From contig NC_133537.1 of the NCBI RefSeq assembly GCF_048544455.1, positions 307,743,738 to 307,807,737 on the forward strand: 64,000 bases of DNA. The letters run 5' to 3'. Positions 21,593-32,064 of this stretch are shown here, piece after piece; positions within the stretch are counted from its first letter, which is position 1, and each line of letters begins with the position of its first letter. The notes under the pieces are model-generated. The model was not told the DNA's origin. It did no database searches and saw only the letters and a program-made list of their open reading frames with translations. The translations under genes and the position numbers were made by a program. The stretch is from Silene latifolia. Its lineage: Eukaryota; Streptophyta; Magnoliopsida; Caryophyllales; Caryophyllaceae.

Positions 21593-23644
21593 ATCTTAAA
21601 TGCGAGAAAGTAATAGGATTACTTAGCTTCGGTGATTCTTGGAAGACCAAGTTGACTACATCTTCGGGTGTGGAGTTATGTGCTACATTTAGTTTGGCCA
21701 AGGCTTGCAGTAAAGCTTGGCGATGTGGGAATGAGCTTGCTACTAATTGCCAGACTGAAAGATCAGCCTTTGTCTTCTGTAATTGTTTGAGCAAATGGTC
21801 AGTGGAGTCATCTTCGTTATCGTTTGGTATGACAACGTTGGTTGGACCATTTTGAGTAGTGTTTTGATATGGACGTCCCGAGCGAGTTAGGTGGTCCACA
21901 TCTTGGTCTTCACCATGTTGGATTATTTCTTTGACTAGGGAGTTTTCAATGAGGTACTCATCCTCATCATCATCGGCCCAAACTCCATTGATTGTAGCTA
22001 GTTCCCTCATTCTCATGATTTCATCTTCTAGTCGTATGATTTGGTCGGCTAGTTTATCAACCACGGCGACTATTTCTTGCATAGTAGCGTTTTGAGAGAA
22101 GGTTAGTGGCACATGCTCCTTGGGTGTTGCGTTGGGATCATGTAAAGTTGTCACCACGTTTTCTAATTCCCAAACTTGCCTATTCACACTCCTTGCCCAT
22201 GTGATGAAGTCGGAAATGGTAGGGGAGATAGTAGAGTAGAATCCTTCATTCTCGATTGCATGGATTTCATCTTCAATTGGAGAAATGAGGTGTGAACAAT
22301 CTAAGGTAGATTCGTCACTTGTAATCACTAGAACTCCAAGAGGATTCTGAGTGTTGTTGGGTTTACCTCCCGGCGGTATTGGAAGTCGACCATCTTCAAT
22401 CATGTCTTGAAGCACATTTTTCAATTTGTAGCATTTTTCTGTGTCATGCCCCTTGCCCCTATGGTATTCACAGTACGAGTTCTCGTCCCAGAACTTGGAT
22501 TTCTTTTCAGGTTAGGGAGTAGGTCCTATGGGTTGGAGTTTGCCTTGCTTCATTAACCTTTTAAGAGCGTTGGAGTAAGTATCCCCAAGATTTGTGAATT
22601 TCCTTGGTGGGGTACTTTTCTTGGATGGCTCGAGAAGGTTAACTTCATCAGTCTTGCTAGTGGAGCCGTAAGAACGACTTGTTGAGCCTTGATATCCTCG
22701 ACCAACCGTTTTGGACAAGAGCCCTTTACGGATGTCATCTTCAATCCTTGTTCCTAGTACGGTTAAGTCCTTGAAAGTCTTGATGTTTTGGTATCTCAAA
22801 TGGTTGGCATAAATGGGTTTGAGATTGTCCACGAACTTCTCCACAAAGGTAGCCTCATCCGGGCGTTCAACTAGTTGGGTACTAGTCTTCCTCCACCTAC
22901 TTAGGAAGTCGGTGAATCCTTCTTTGTCATTTTGGGTAAGAACCTCTAGAGTGCGCATGTTAACTTGGATCTCGGCATTATCCGCATATTGCTTAGCAAA
23001 TTCGATCGCGGCATCTTCCCAAGTAGCGACCTTCTTGTGTTCTAAAGAGTAGAACCATTGCTTTGGGATGGTGTCAAGAGATGAAGGAAAGATCCTTAAG
23101 AACATCTCGGGTTTGATGCCTTTGATAGACATGTAATCCTTGAAGGCAGGGATGTGGTTCAAAGGGTTTTCGTGCCCCTTGAATTTAGGGATATCCGTCA
23201 TATTGAAGTTGGTTGGCAGTTTGGAATTGACGGCCTCATACTTGCGATTATTCTCCCTATAAATGTCATCCCCTTTAAGGTTGTAGACACCTCGTTTCTG
23301 CACCTCCCGCAAAACACCCGGTGATGATTGGGCCGCATGTTTGGTCCGTGGGCGGCCCGCTGTCCACAAAGGTACATCAATTGCTCCTCTAAGTATTGGA
23401 GTCTTTTCTCAGCTACAGTCAGTCCCATGGGAGGATTTTCGTCCCTGGATTCATCCGCGTAGTCACCTACTACTTCACTTTCATGAGGAGGCAATCTCCC
23501 CTCTACGACGTAGATCCGACCTTCGATGGTCTCAAGGCGATCATGCACTTGGTCTTGGGTAACTTGGATTTGGGCTAGCGCGGTTAGGATTCGATCATTA
23601 CCATCTTGAAGTTGGTGGAGGTTTGTTTCGCTGGTTCCAGGCAT
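21573..23644 (-). pseudogene. Retand-like gag
   Basis: The start is MPGTSETNLHQLQDGNDRIL at 23644, an amphipathic coiled-coil N-terminus. Then come a capsid-type domain (PKFKGHENPLNHIPAFKDYM, FYSLEH, FLSRWRKTSTQLVERP), a zinc knuckle of form CX2HX4HX4C-like (CEYHRGKGHDTEKC, near 22455) and a long C-terminal part with DVDHLTRSGRPYQ. Gag forms the particle and binds RNA. Two defects are visible: an 87-bp micro-LTR plus 5-bp duplication inserted at 23282-23373, which adds 92 bp and shifts the frame, and TAA at 22512 before the zinc knuckle. Gag and protease frames differ by one. Confidence 0.85.
23277..23373 (+). mobile_element. 87-bp micro-LTR inserted in gag, flanked by AAGGT duplications
   Basis: The element at 23282-23368 begins TGTAGACACCTCGTTTCTGC and ends CGCTGTCCACA. 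These are the two termini of the 2.4-kb Retand-like LTR, joined with everything between removed. AAGGT occurs at 23277-23281 and 23369-23373. It is oriented opposite to the host gag. TG...CA ends plus a 5-bp duplication are the mark of integrase-mediated insertion. It carries about 65 bp of LTR start and about 16 bp of LTR end. Confidence 0.9.
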
Positions 23645-24415
23645 CTTGAAAACTGGATAAAAGATCGATGACGAATCAAAACACGATCGACCATTCTAAC
23701 ACACTTGCTAAAAGAAGAAATGTTTTGACTCGTGAAGTGGGTGTGTGCCACTTGTGTTGAGTGAGCTTTGAAGAAAGGACAAAATTTTGAAAATGTTTAT
23801 CCTAGTCAACTATAGTGTAGTTGTAGGAGTGGACTCGAAGTGAGGTTTTGAAATGGGCTTGTGGCCCGAATTTTGACTCGACAAATGGACAGAGTTTCGA
23901 CTGGTTTTTGCACTAATCCAATGGCCTTTTTCGAAATTTTGATTAAAAAGGGTTTTGATTTTTGCAAAAATCGTCATGGTTTTGTTTAGAAATGGTGATC
24001 ACGTAAGGTACAAACATTTATACAAGCATTATAACGGGATGCTGAGTGCATTTAAAAGGGTTTTGGTTTAAAGGGTGGGTTGCCATACCGAACCATCAAA
24101 CCCGAAGTCTGTGGAAAGGCTTGTACCAAACAAGAGTAAGGCCGATTCCTAGTCCATTTCCTCAAGTAGTGAAGGCCCTTGATACAAACAAGAGTAAGCA
24201 TCATGGTATGGATGACGTCAATCGCTATCCATCCTTAGGCCCAGATAAGAATTAGGACCGTTTAGACGGGACGATTGGTCGAATGGGTTGGGTTGGGCCT
24301 AGGAAGGCCGAATAAAATGGTCTAGGAAGACCGAGTTATGAAAACCGACAATTGTCTTGTACAAACTATTCCCTAACCTTTTTCAAGTTTCACCCTTGGC
24401 TACACGTAAGTGTAT
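23645..24415 (-). other. Leader (5' UTR) of right Retand-like element
   Basis: This is the non-coding stretch between the PBS and the gag start, read on the minus strand. A short duplicated segment with ACAAGAGTAAG is at 24129 and 24188. No long ORF reads in the element's direction. Confidence 0.6.
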
Positions 24416-24433
24416 TATCCCAGTGAGTCGCCA
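24416..24433 (-). promoter_or_regulatory. Primer-binding site of right Retand-like element
   Basis: On the minus strand, TGGCGACTCACTGGGATA starts three bases after the LTR end. It matches the TGGCGACTC...TGGGGA class of PBS known in Tat elements. I cannot name the tRNA with certainty. A second TGGCGACTCC lies inside the LTR at 24510-24501. Confidence 0.65.
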
Positions 24434-24436
24434 AAG

Positions 24437-26871
24437 CGTGGACAGGGGGGACCACGGGGGCGCTTGGGAGGAGAAGAGAACAAGCGTTTGCATTTTTGTT
24501 GGAGTCGCCACCAATTTTTATGGGAAATTAGAACCGTTCGAATACCTCGTGTCATGTCAAGACATAAAGTAGAGACATGAACACTAAGCAATCGTTACCC
24601 TTAGCATGCTATGTCTAGAATGACTCTCGTGGATGCCAATGAACACGGATGTTCACAGAGATCTGGAGTAAGGGGTGAGGGTACGTATTAGGAAGCTCTT
24701 TTGATCGAACACCTAATCCCGCCCGCCTCGATAGCGGCCTCTACTAATGATTAGGTACATCATCTATACTCGATATATCGTCGATTATATGCATGCAATG
24801 CAACATCCAAGTTTTAATCCTAACATGTGAAGATTAGGCTAAGTCGGTTAACTATTAATTAGCAAACAATTAATGTCGAAGTAGGAATTTATGTTCAATT
24901 ACATGTGAAGACATACAAGTGATACAAGAAAAGATGACAAATAATAAAGAAAATTACAATAAAGAAAATTACAATAATTACAATGGGTTTCATTGATTTA
25001 TGTCGAAAATACCTTTAAAACGGATAATTTGAGAAAACGAATAAAAGAAGAATTAACGAACAAGTCAGAAGGTGATAATACGAATAATAGTAGATTAATA
25101 CGTAAACTAATTAAGCTAGGTCAAGCAACAACGGAGTCCAGAGACAGAAATCAACCTGGAACAGCGCAAGAGATGCGCCCTTTGGAAGAGCGCGGCCGAT
25201 TCTTTGCGTCATTCAAGGGTGAGTTCTGGCGTGAAGTTTAAGCGCAAATCGTTAATGTTAATTGATGATTTTAAGGATTGATTAATTTATCTACTCGGAT
25301 GGAAGTGATTAACAGGTTATTTACATGTGAATGAAGGTCATAAAAGCAATAAACATGGATGAGACGGAATAAAGACGAATTATTTACATGAACGAATGAT
25401 TGATTAGTGACATGGGTGAATGAGATAAACTAAACATGATGAATTAATGACGAACATGCGATGAATATGACAATAAACAGACGAAAAATATACCAAAGAT
25501 CGAATTCCAGAAACCCGATATGAACAAATCGAATTTCTACAACCCGGATTGAATTTAATGACGAAAATCCGCAAATATGAGATTATAAGGGATTTAAGTC
25601 GGAATTAACGATGAATAAAACGTGTTAATGATGATGAATAATATACATGTGAAATTATTATGCTATCATGTCAAAGAATTAACAAGAAACAAAACGAAAA
25701 CAAAACAAGGACGAACGAATTACAGAGGACGAAGGAAGAAGAAGAAAGGAAGCGAGGCTGCGGCGGCCTCACGAAGAGGCGCGGCAGAGGCTGCGCTCCT
25801 TTGAAGAGGCGCAGCAGTTGCTGCGTCCTTTCTCGACGGTTTGTCTTCTGGAAATCCATAAAAAGAGGTTTTAAAGCACGGTTTTATAAATCGGTTTTAA
25901 TTGGTATTTTCGACACGAACCTTACAATAGTGGTACAAAAGGTAAATAACAATAAATAAAAGAGAGATTTACACCCTCAGACTTACATGTTTGACGAAAC
26001 GAGATGAACTAAGTTATCGATTAGTGATGCTTGACTAGAACTATAATGCAAATATGAAAGTGCCCTCGTAAGAGGAAAACGATTAGATTAATTAAGTTGA
26101 TTGATGTGGAGTTGGTCAAATTGGTCGGTCATGCAAACGAGGCTGGTACTCAGAAGGATCCGAGCTTACGTGGTCGAAAGTTCAAGCACGTAGACGCCAA
26201 AAAGTAAGAACGAAGGTCAGAATGCAAAGGGAGAAGAGAAGGGCGGACACTCGCGTGAGAAATATGAGGAGCGAAGGCTCCTATTTATACTAATCACGTG
26301 AAGGAATTAGGGTTTCGGAGAGTCTTTGGAAGTGAATCTCGGAAAGATATAAAAAAGATACGAAAATTACGCGAGAAAAGGACTGGGAAGAGGCGCGGCG
26401 AGTGCTGCGTCTCTTGGAAGAGGCGCAGCACCTGCTGCGTCTATTCCCAAGTGGTTTCCTCCTGCGGAAGAAAGATTTCCGTGTTTGAGTTATGGTAGGA
26501 CGGAATAATTCGGTTTTCCTTAATATCTTGTGTGAATATTACGGGAAATTATTTACCAAAGGATAAAAGATTGTGAAATATTATAAAATATGGAATAGAA
26601 ATATCCGGAACATTCCAGAACATTCTGACTCGGGATTTAACGGTTATCAGAAAATGAAGACGGTTTTAGGCCCGGACTCCAAATGTACTCTAATTACTGT
26701 CAAAACGACCGTATCGGCACGTAGATGACAACTAAGAGGTAGACATTAGTATTTGAGCGATCACTTGACGATAAACTTACGAACTGTCACAAATCGTTCC
26801 GCGTAGCAAACATGCGGCCCAATCATCACCGGGTGGTTTGCGAGAGGTACAGAAATGAGGTATCTACAATC
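24437..26871 (-). repeat. 5' LTR of right Retand-like element, 2.4 kb
   Basis: Read on the minus strand it starts TGTAGATACCTC at 26871 and ends GTCCACG at 24437, against GTCCACA elsewhere. It is homologous over its length to 8130-10537. TATAAATA is at 26289-26282, with the GC-rich palindromes at 26387-26447 (upstream) and 25754-25830 and 25161-25205 (in the transcribed part). The 5-bp flank is ATCCT. Confidence 0.88.
26282..26447 (-). promoter_or_regulatory. LTR promoter of right Retand-like element
   Basis: TATAAATA (26289-26282) is preceded by CACGTG (26295-26300) and two GC-rich near-palindromes (GAGGCGCAGCACCTGCTGCG and a variant). It is equivalent to 8536-8699 in the left LTR. Confidence 0.65.
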
Positions 26872-26876
26872 CTAGC

Positions 26877-28200
26877 TGCCGAACATGCCACTTAAATAGG
26901 ACCTCTGAGTCGGTATGCTAAGTTCGGTTATCTTGGGTATGCCCCTTGAATGAGACCTCTGAGCCAAGTACCGTTGTATTGTCGATATGTTGGGATGGTC
27001 CGCATATCGATGTATCATCGTCTCTATGAGACATCTGTGAGTCATTCGTGCTACATGTTGGGCGCTAACTTGGTAAGATTTAGGGATCGATGTGACGGAA
27101 GAATGCTTAGAGAGCTTATGTTATACAAGTTCGGACAACACATCCCGAAGCTGCGTGAGGAGGGATTGTCGTTAGGATAGTAGTCGACCAGCTGCCACTA
27201 AGGAGCTGCGTGTTCCAAGAAGTAGTAGAGTGGGTATATGCGCATATATTGACAGGAGCTTGATCAGCTTTACTACCTTTCAGATATCTTGGCAATTATT
27301 ATTTCACGGTTGCGATCGTGTACAGACCTTGACAGTTGCTATTGGCTTGGTGCCTTGAAGTGTATGGGACATGCCACTTAAATGGGACCTCTGAGTCCAT
27401 TCATTAGCCATCTGTTCTTCCTCATGATTCTGGTTGCGTGCTAAACCAAGTCAATTTAGTTGTCCGGTCCTATTGAGCACTAGGGGTGAGATGTAAACCT
27501 CCTAGTATCGATATGATCGACGAGATAGATGCTCCCACTCCTACTCAAGGTGAGATACAAGCCGTGAGTATGCGTGTGACATTAGTAGTCACGTTCCATG
27601 CTTTATTGTGAAGAAAATAAATATTTTAAAAAGAAATGACTACAAGTTTTTACCCGCATAACGTCTACTTGGATTTATCATATGCTGATGGTAAAGAAGG
27701 ATTGATATAATATGTTGTTGAACAATGTCTTTATATTCACATGTTTATTATATCACATGCCAATATGAACCGATGTGTTACTTTATGTACATATCACCTG
27801 TGTACACGTCGATGTTGTAATGTGACTGGAGTTGTATGTTTCACCGCCTAATTGCATTACTAATATTCTCCATGATGATGGCCGTTGATAGTGGACAGTT
27901 AGGTGACTCCTACTAAGTGGGGCAGTTTTATTTTAATAATGTTTCAGGTAACGTGGATCTTGAAGATTTGGACTTAGGAGGGGACTTTCGAGGGAATAAA
28001 ACATCTAATTTTTATCTTTCATGAGTTTATGTAACAAACTTTTATTAAAGTTGGACCTTGCTTTAATTTGTAATTTGGATATCAGACCTTGTATTATGTT
28101 CTAAACATCCAGTTTTATGAAGCAACTCATTACGACTTGACGGTTTTACATTTTACTGATTTTTATGACTTATCTTTCTATCCGCATTTGTTAATTAAGT
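26877..28200. repeat. Old LTR-like relic
   Basis: There is no convincing gene. The block 27440-27690 is a diverged match to the reverse complement of 46540-46720, inside the 3.6-kb LTR, sharing CTAGGGGTGAG, GATATGATCG, GATGCTCCCA and GGTGAGATRCAAGCC in order. ACATGCCACTTAAATRGGAC followed by CTCTGAGTC occurs at 26884 and 27369, with a weaker copy near 26939. This is best read as a decayed LTR of a related long-LTR gypsy family. Confidence 0.5.
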
Positions 28201-28778
28201 CATTAAAGAAACTGAGTTGTTACATATGAAAAGTTTCTAATGCAATAAATTGACTTCATCTCATTTGGTGTGAAAATGAGAGAAAACTAATATTTTATTT
28301 TCACAAAGAGGATTAACGTAAACAATCCTTGTTAATTTCTCCTTTGATTAGATAAAATTAAATACTCCGTTGTCTTGCTCTAAATTCTAGGGTTTCGAAA
28401 TTTAAAAGTGTGAACTAGTAGTCTTATCCAAGGAAATCGTATTACCCAGGACACATATAGGGTGATAAGTGTATTTTGTATGTGATTTATACCCCATAAA
28501 CATTGCATTTTGTATTGTCATTTGAACTTGTTTTGAGTAAATGCAATGTATTTTGTAAAATATCACTTCTCCCACCTTGTTTCCCAATTTTCCTAATTGT
28601 ATTCATTCTGAAAGTGAATCCCTAGACATGTTTCATATATTTGATTTCGACTTATTTGATTTGTTGTAGTTACTACCAAATCAATTAACCTGTGGCAATA
28701 ATCTAGAAATCGTCCATATATAGTAAGCAATACAATTATTGTTGAACCTAGTTCATTATATATAGTTTTGATTACGTC
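28201..28778. other. AT-rich stretch with no recognised feature
   Basis: The region runs up to the AAGTA duplication of the outer Copia element. I see no coding pattern, tandem array or terminal repeat. Confidence 0.5.
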
Positions 28779-28783
28779 AAGTA

Positions 28784-28958
28784 TGTAAAGAATGGATGTA
28801 AGTAATATTTGCATTGATGATTCTATATGATTACAATAGGGGAGTATTTATACAAATGAGACGACTTGATGAGCAAGATAATAAAACTAGAAATACCATA
28901 ATTACAAAGATACGGTGAATAAGAAATATACACAAAAGATTACGTAATATCTTTAACA
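28784..28958 (-). repeat. 3' LTR of outer Copia element
   Basis: TG...CA ends, with TATAAATA on the minus strand at 28852-28845. The purine-rich GCGGGAGGC that abuts it (28959-28967) is the probable polypurine tract. The last codons of pol extend into this LTR. Confidence 0.9.
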
Positions 28959-30577
28959 GCCTCCCGCAAGATGGACGAGCTGAAAGCGAGACCAGTCTTG
29001 GAGAGCAAAAAACGATGACGATAATACAGTAAGGGCTTGGTAAGAATATCAGCTAATTGATCATCACCGGAAATGTGTTGCACTCGAAGAGTACCCTGTT
29101 GGACGCGCTCACGAACAAAGTGAAAGGCTAAGGCGACATGTTTTATTCTCGAGTAAAAAACCGGGTTAGCAGCATAGTGGGTGGCACTCAAGTTGTCACA
29201 ATAAATGATGGGAGTACCTGTTGGAAGCATACAGAGCTCCTTGAGAAGAGATTGCAGCCACGTGAGTTCGGAGGTGGTGTCAGCGACAGCCCGAAACTCC
29301 GCTTCAGTTGAAGATAGAGCCAAAGCTCGTTGCTTCTTGGACGAGCAGGAAACGGCATTGCGATCAAGATACGTAATATAACCCGAAGTGGAAGTGTAGA
29401 CATCCTTGTCACCTCCCCAATCCGCATCACAAAAGGCGTGAAGGCAATGAGGAGACGATCTAAACAGTTGTAAACCAACATTGCAAGTGCCATTAAGGCA
29501 ACGCAATACTCGTTTAAGAGCAGACCAGTGAAGATCAGATGGGTCTTGCATAAATTGGGACAATCGGTTTACACTAAAAGCAATATCGGGACGCGTGAAA
29601 GACAGGCATTGGAGGGAGCCAATAATGGCACGATACTCGGTGGAATCACCAGACTTGGAGCCACCAGAACGAGTAAGGGAATGTGACGGCACCATGGGAG
29701 TGGGATAAGGCTTAGCATCCACCATTTTAAATTTCTCAAGTATATCGTATACATATTTCGATTGAGTAAGCAATAAACCAGTAGCATTGGGAGTCACCTC
29801 GACACCCAAAAAATAGGAAAAGTTACCCAAGTCCTTGAGGGAGAATTTACTGGACAATGACTTAATGAAAGCGTTCACATGAGTGACATCCGAACCAGTC
29901 ACGACAATGTCATCGACATAGACTAAAAGGAATATGGTATGGGTTGTAGAATGAAAATAAAACAGGGAGGGGTCAGACAGAGAGCCACGAAAACCCGAGG
30001 CAATGAGAAATTTTTTGAGAGTGGTGTACCATGCTCTAGGAGCTTGTTTTAGACCATAGATAGCTTTTGTCAATTTGCAAACATAGTTGGGTGAGTCGGG
30101 GTGAAGAAAACCCGGTGGTTGCGTCATATAGACGACATCAGTTAGATTGCCTTGAAGAAAGGCATTGTTTATGTCTAGTTGGCGAAGGCACCAACCCTTA
30201 GTGAGATCGATCGATAAAAGAAGACGTACCGTGGCAGGCTTAACAACCGGACTGAAGGTGTCCGAATAGTCAAGGCCAGGTCTTTGTAGAAAACCTTTGG
30301 CTATAAGACGAGCTTTGTATTTGTCAATGCTATTATCTGCTTTGTATTTAATGCGGAATATCCACTTACATCCAATCACATTCATGGTGGGTTGGTGTGG
30401 GACAAGAGTCCAAGTTTGGTTACGAATGAGAGCATCGTATTCCAGCTGCATAGCTTCACGCCAGAGCGGGTCAAGTAAAGCTTGTTTCACGATTTTGGGA
30501 AGACGAGAGGGAGATGAAATGGTGGCTAGTTTTGCGTATTTAGGATTGGGTTTGGTGATGTTGTGGGAGAGACGGGT
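28940..30577 (-). CDS. Outer Copia pol: reverse transcriptase and RNase H
   Basis: An open frame of more than 516 codons carries RT (WREAMQLEYDALIRNQTW, KARLIAKGF, LDINNAFLQG, YGLKQAPRAWY, LLVYVDDIVVTG) and RNase H (FCDADWGG, STEAEF, IYCDNLSA, DILTKPL). All usual catalytic acidic residues are visible. The stop at 28940-28942 is inside the 3' LTR. Upstream the frame runs into a proline-coding G-rich tract and then into the inserted element, so it is cut off from gag and integrase. The RT-RNase H part itself appears undamaged, in contrast to nearly every other ORF in the window. Confidence 0.92.
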   Translation of the reverse strand, partial: TRLSHNITKPNPKYAKLATISSPSRLPKIVKQALLDPLWREAMQLEYDALIRNQTWTLVPHQPTMNVIGCKWIFRIKYKADNSIDKYKARLIAKGFLQRPGLDYSDTFSPVVKPATVRLLLSIDLTKGWCLRQLDINNAFLQGNLTDVVYMTQPPGFLHPDSPNYVCKLTKAIYGLKQAPRAWYTTLKKFLIASGFRGSLSDPSLFYFHSTTHTIFLLVYVDDIVVTGSDVTHVNAFIKSLSSKFSLKDLGNFSYFLGVEVTPNATGLLLTQSKYVYDILEKFKMVDAKPYPTPMVPSHSLTRSGGSKSGDSTEYRAIIGSLQCLSFTRPDIAFSVNRLSQFMQDPSDLHWSALKRVLRCLNGTCNVGLQLFRSSPHCLHAFCDADWGGDKDVYTSTSGYITYLDRNAVSCSSKKQRALALSSTEAEFRAVADTTSELTWLQSLLKELCMLPTGTPIIYCDNLSATHYAANPVFYSRIKHVALAFHFVRERVQQGTLRVQHISGDDQLADILTKPLLYYRHRFLLSKTGLAFSSSILREAVKDIT

Positions 30578-30597
30578 GCCATGGCCATGACTTGGGG

Positions 30598-30775
30598 GTG
30601 GCGGGGGGGGGGGGGGAGGGGGGGAGGTGGAGGTGGGGTTGGAGGTGGGGAGGTATTGGGAGTGGAGGAGGGAGTGGAGTTGTTGTTGTTGTTGTTTGCA
30701 GTCGTGGAGGGAGTAGTAGAGGGAGTATGTGACTGTTCAGAGAGGGACGGGGAGGAAGCAGGTTGTGGTGAGGTG
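30598..30775 (-). repeat. G-rich/C-rich low-complexity linker of outer Copia pol
   Basis: The plus strand has G runs (30603-30630 is nearly all G) that encode proline runs on the minus strand, followed by Ser/Thr/Asn-rich sequence. It is the flexible linker between integrase and RT. The G runs could form a quadruplex and slip in replication. Confidence 0.7.
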
Positions 30776-30779
30776 GGTG

Positions 30780-32050
30780 TGTTGGAGTAGTGTCCTCCAC
30801 AATAAGTGCGTTTACATATTAAATCTCGTAAAAGGAATATCAGGGATTTATTTATTTATTTGTCAGCTGATCGTCTTTAATCGGTAATGATTGGCTGACT
30901 AGAGTTTGACATTACTGTCGTGGTGACGGCGGTGATCAGCTGATCCATTTAGGTCACACCTATAGGATGACGCCCAAATAGAATAAATTAATTGTTTGTA
31001 TGAGATACGAGATAATTAATTCCTTGTATTATTTGACTCTTAGTTAGTCACATAAATGTATTATTTGATGACGGGCTACGAACTCGGGACAAAGAGATTT
31101 ATTATTTAATTATGAGATATTTAAATAATAAATGATTAGAATTTATTAATTAATTGTTAATTAATTAATTTTATACGATATGTGTATATGTTTTGAGGTG
31201 GAATTAATTAGCTATTAAATTTTACAAGAGGTTGTAAAATTAGCTAAATGGGTTAATATTGACACATTGTGTGTTGATAAAATGGTTTTATGATTACTTA
31301 ATAGTTAAGTAGTCATTGGTAGTTAATTTATATTATTTAAGTGTTAAATAAATTAAATTAATATTTAATTATGTAAGATAATTAAATATACGACTTCTAA
31401 GCATTTGTGGGACAAATATCGAAAACCGAAATGGACCAAAAGTAGTCCACATATACTGGTTTTTTGAGGACATCACAAGTGTCCTTTAGGTGGATTTTTC
31501 CACTTATAATTGTCCCCTCAAATTGCCTATAAATACCATTAAAACTCCACCATTTCTCTAGTTGGAAAATTTTGAAGAAAAGTTGGTCTAGGTTCATATA
31601 CACTACCTAAAGACCAATTTTTTCTTCTTATTTTGTTCATCTTTTATATCAAAAACATATATAAATATTAACTAATAATATTATCAAAGTAATAATATTT
31701 ATTAGTACATCATATATACAATTAAACAAGGTTTACTACTACATATATCTAGTTAGTATTGTAGTAGTATTTTGGGTTGATTATTGGGTGTATCCTTAGG
31801 AGACCATCTTTTTGGTGGTTTGTTGTCTTGGAGGATCATCCATTTTCATAGCTCAAGAACAACATCAAGGAAGGAGTCCTTGAGTTGTGCCCAAAACTTG
31901 CCTTATACAATGTAAGGAACTTTTGTCTTAAGATGGTTTAATACCATCTTTTATACTTTTATTTGCATGCATGTAGATTTAGACCATTTTAAATTAATTT
32001 GTAATTTTAATATCATAAGATGAGTATTAATATAGTCTAAATAACTAACA
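30780..32050 (+). repeat. 5' LTR of inner Copia element
   Basis: 1271 bp with TG...CA ends and TATAAATA at 31528-31535. It contains a CAGCTGATC palindromic segment near 30865 and 30940. Confidence 0.95.
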
Positions 32051-32052
32051 AG

Positions 32053-32064
32053 TGGTATCAGAGC
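32053..32064 (+). promoter_or_regulatory. Primer-binding site of inner Copia element
   Basis: TGGTATCAGAGC, two bases after the LTR, is complementary to the 3' end of initiator methionine tRNA. Confidence 0.95.

Larger units (their letters stand above)
10538..26871 (-). mobile_element. Retand-like Ty3/gypsy retrotransposon, right copy, 3' end cut
   Basis: In the minus direction the order is 5' LTR (26871-24437), PBS, gag, protease, RT, RNase H, second RNase H, integrase, antisense gene 1, antisense gene 2 and part of the 3' UTR, ending at 10538 against the LTR of the left copy. ATCCT at 26872-26876 is the presumed flanking duplication. Gag to integrase is broken by several frameshifts and stops, one RT deletion and one small insertion, so this copy is not autonomous now. 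Dual RNase H and opposite-strand genes place it in the Tat/Retand group. Confidence 0.88.

Noticed and set aside
26950..27180. 76-codon plus-strand ORF in the relic region
   Set aside because: No motif, no flanking signals, and it lies in LTR-like debris.
30540..30800. Proline/histidine-rich and glycine-rich ORFs on the two strands
   Set aside because: They are frames of the low-complexity G-rich pol linker and extend into the inserted LTR.
31397..31603. Small minus-strand ORF present in both LTRs of the inner Copia (also 39356-39577)
   Set aside because: It is shared only because the LTRs are near-identical copies. It overlaps the TATA/start region on the opposite strand and has no recognisable domain.
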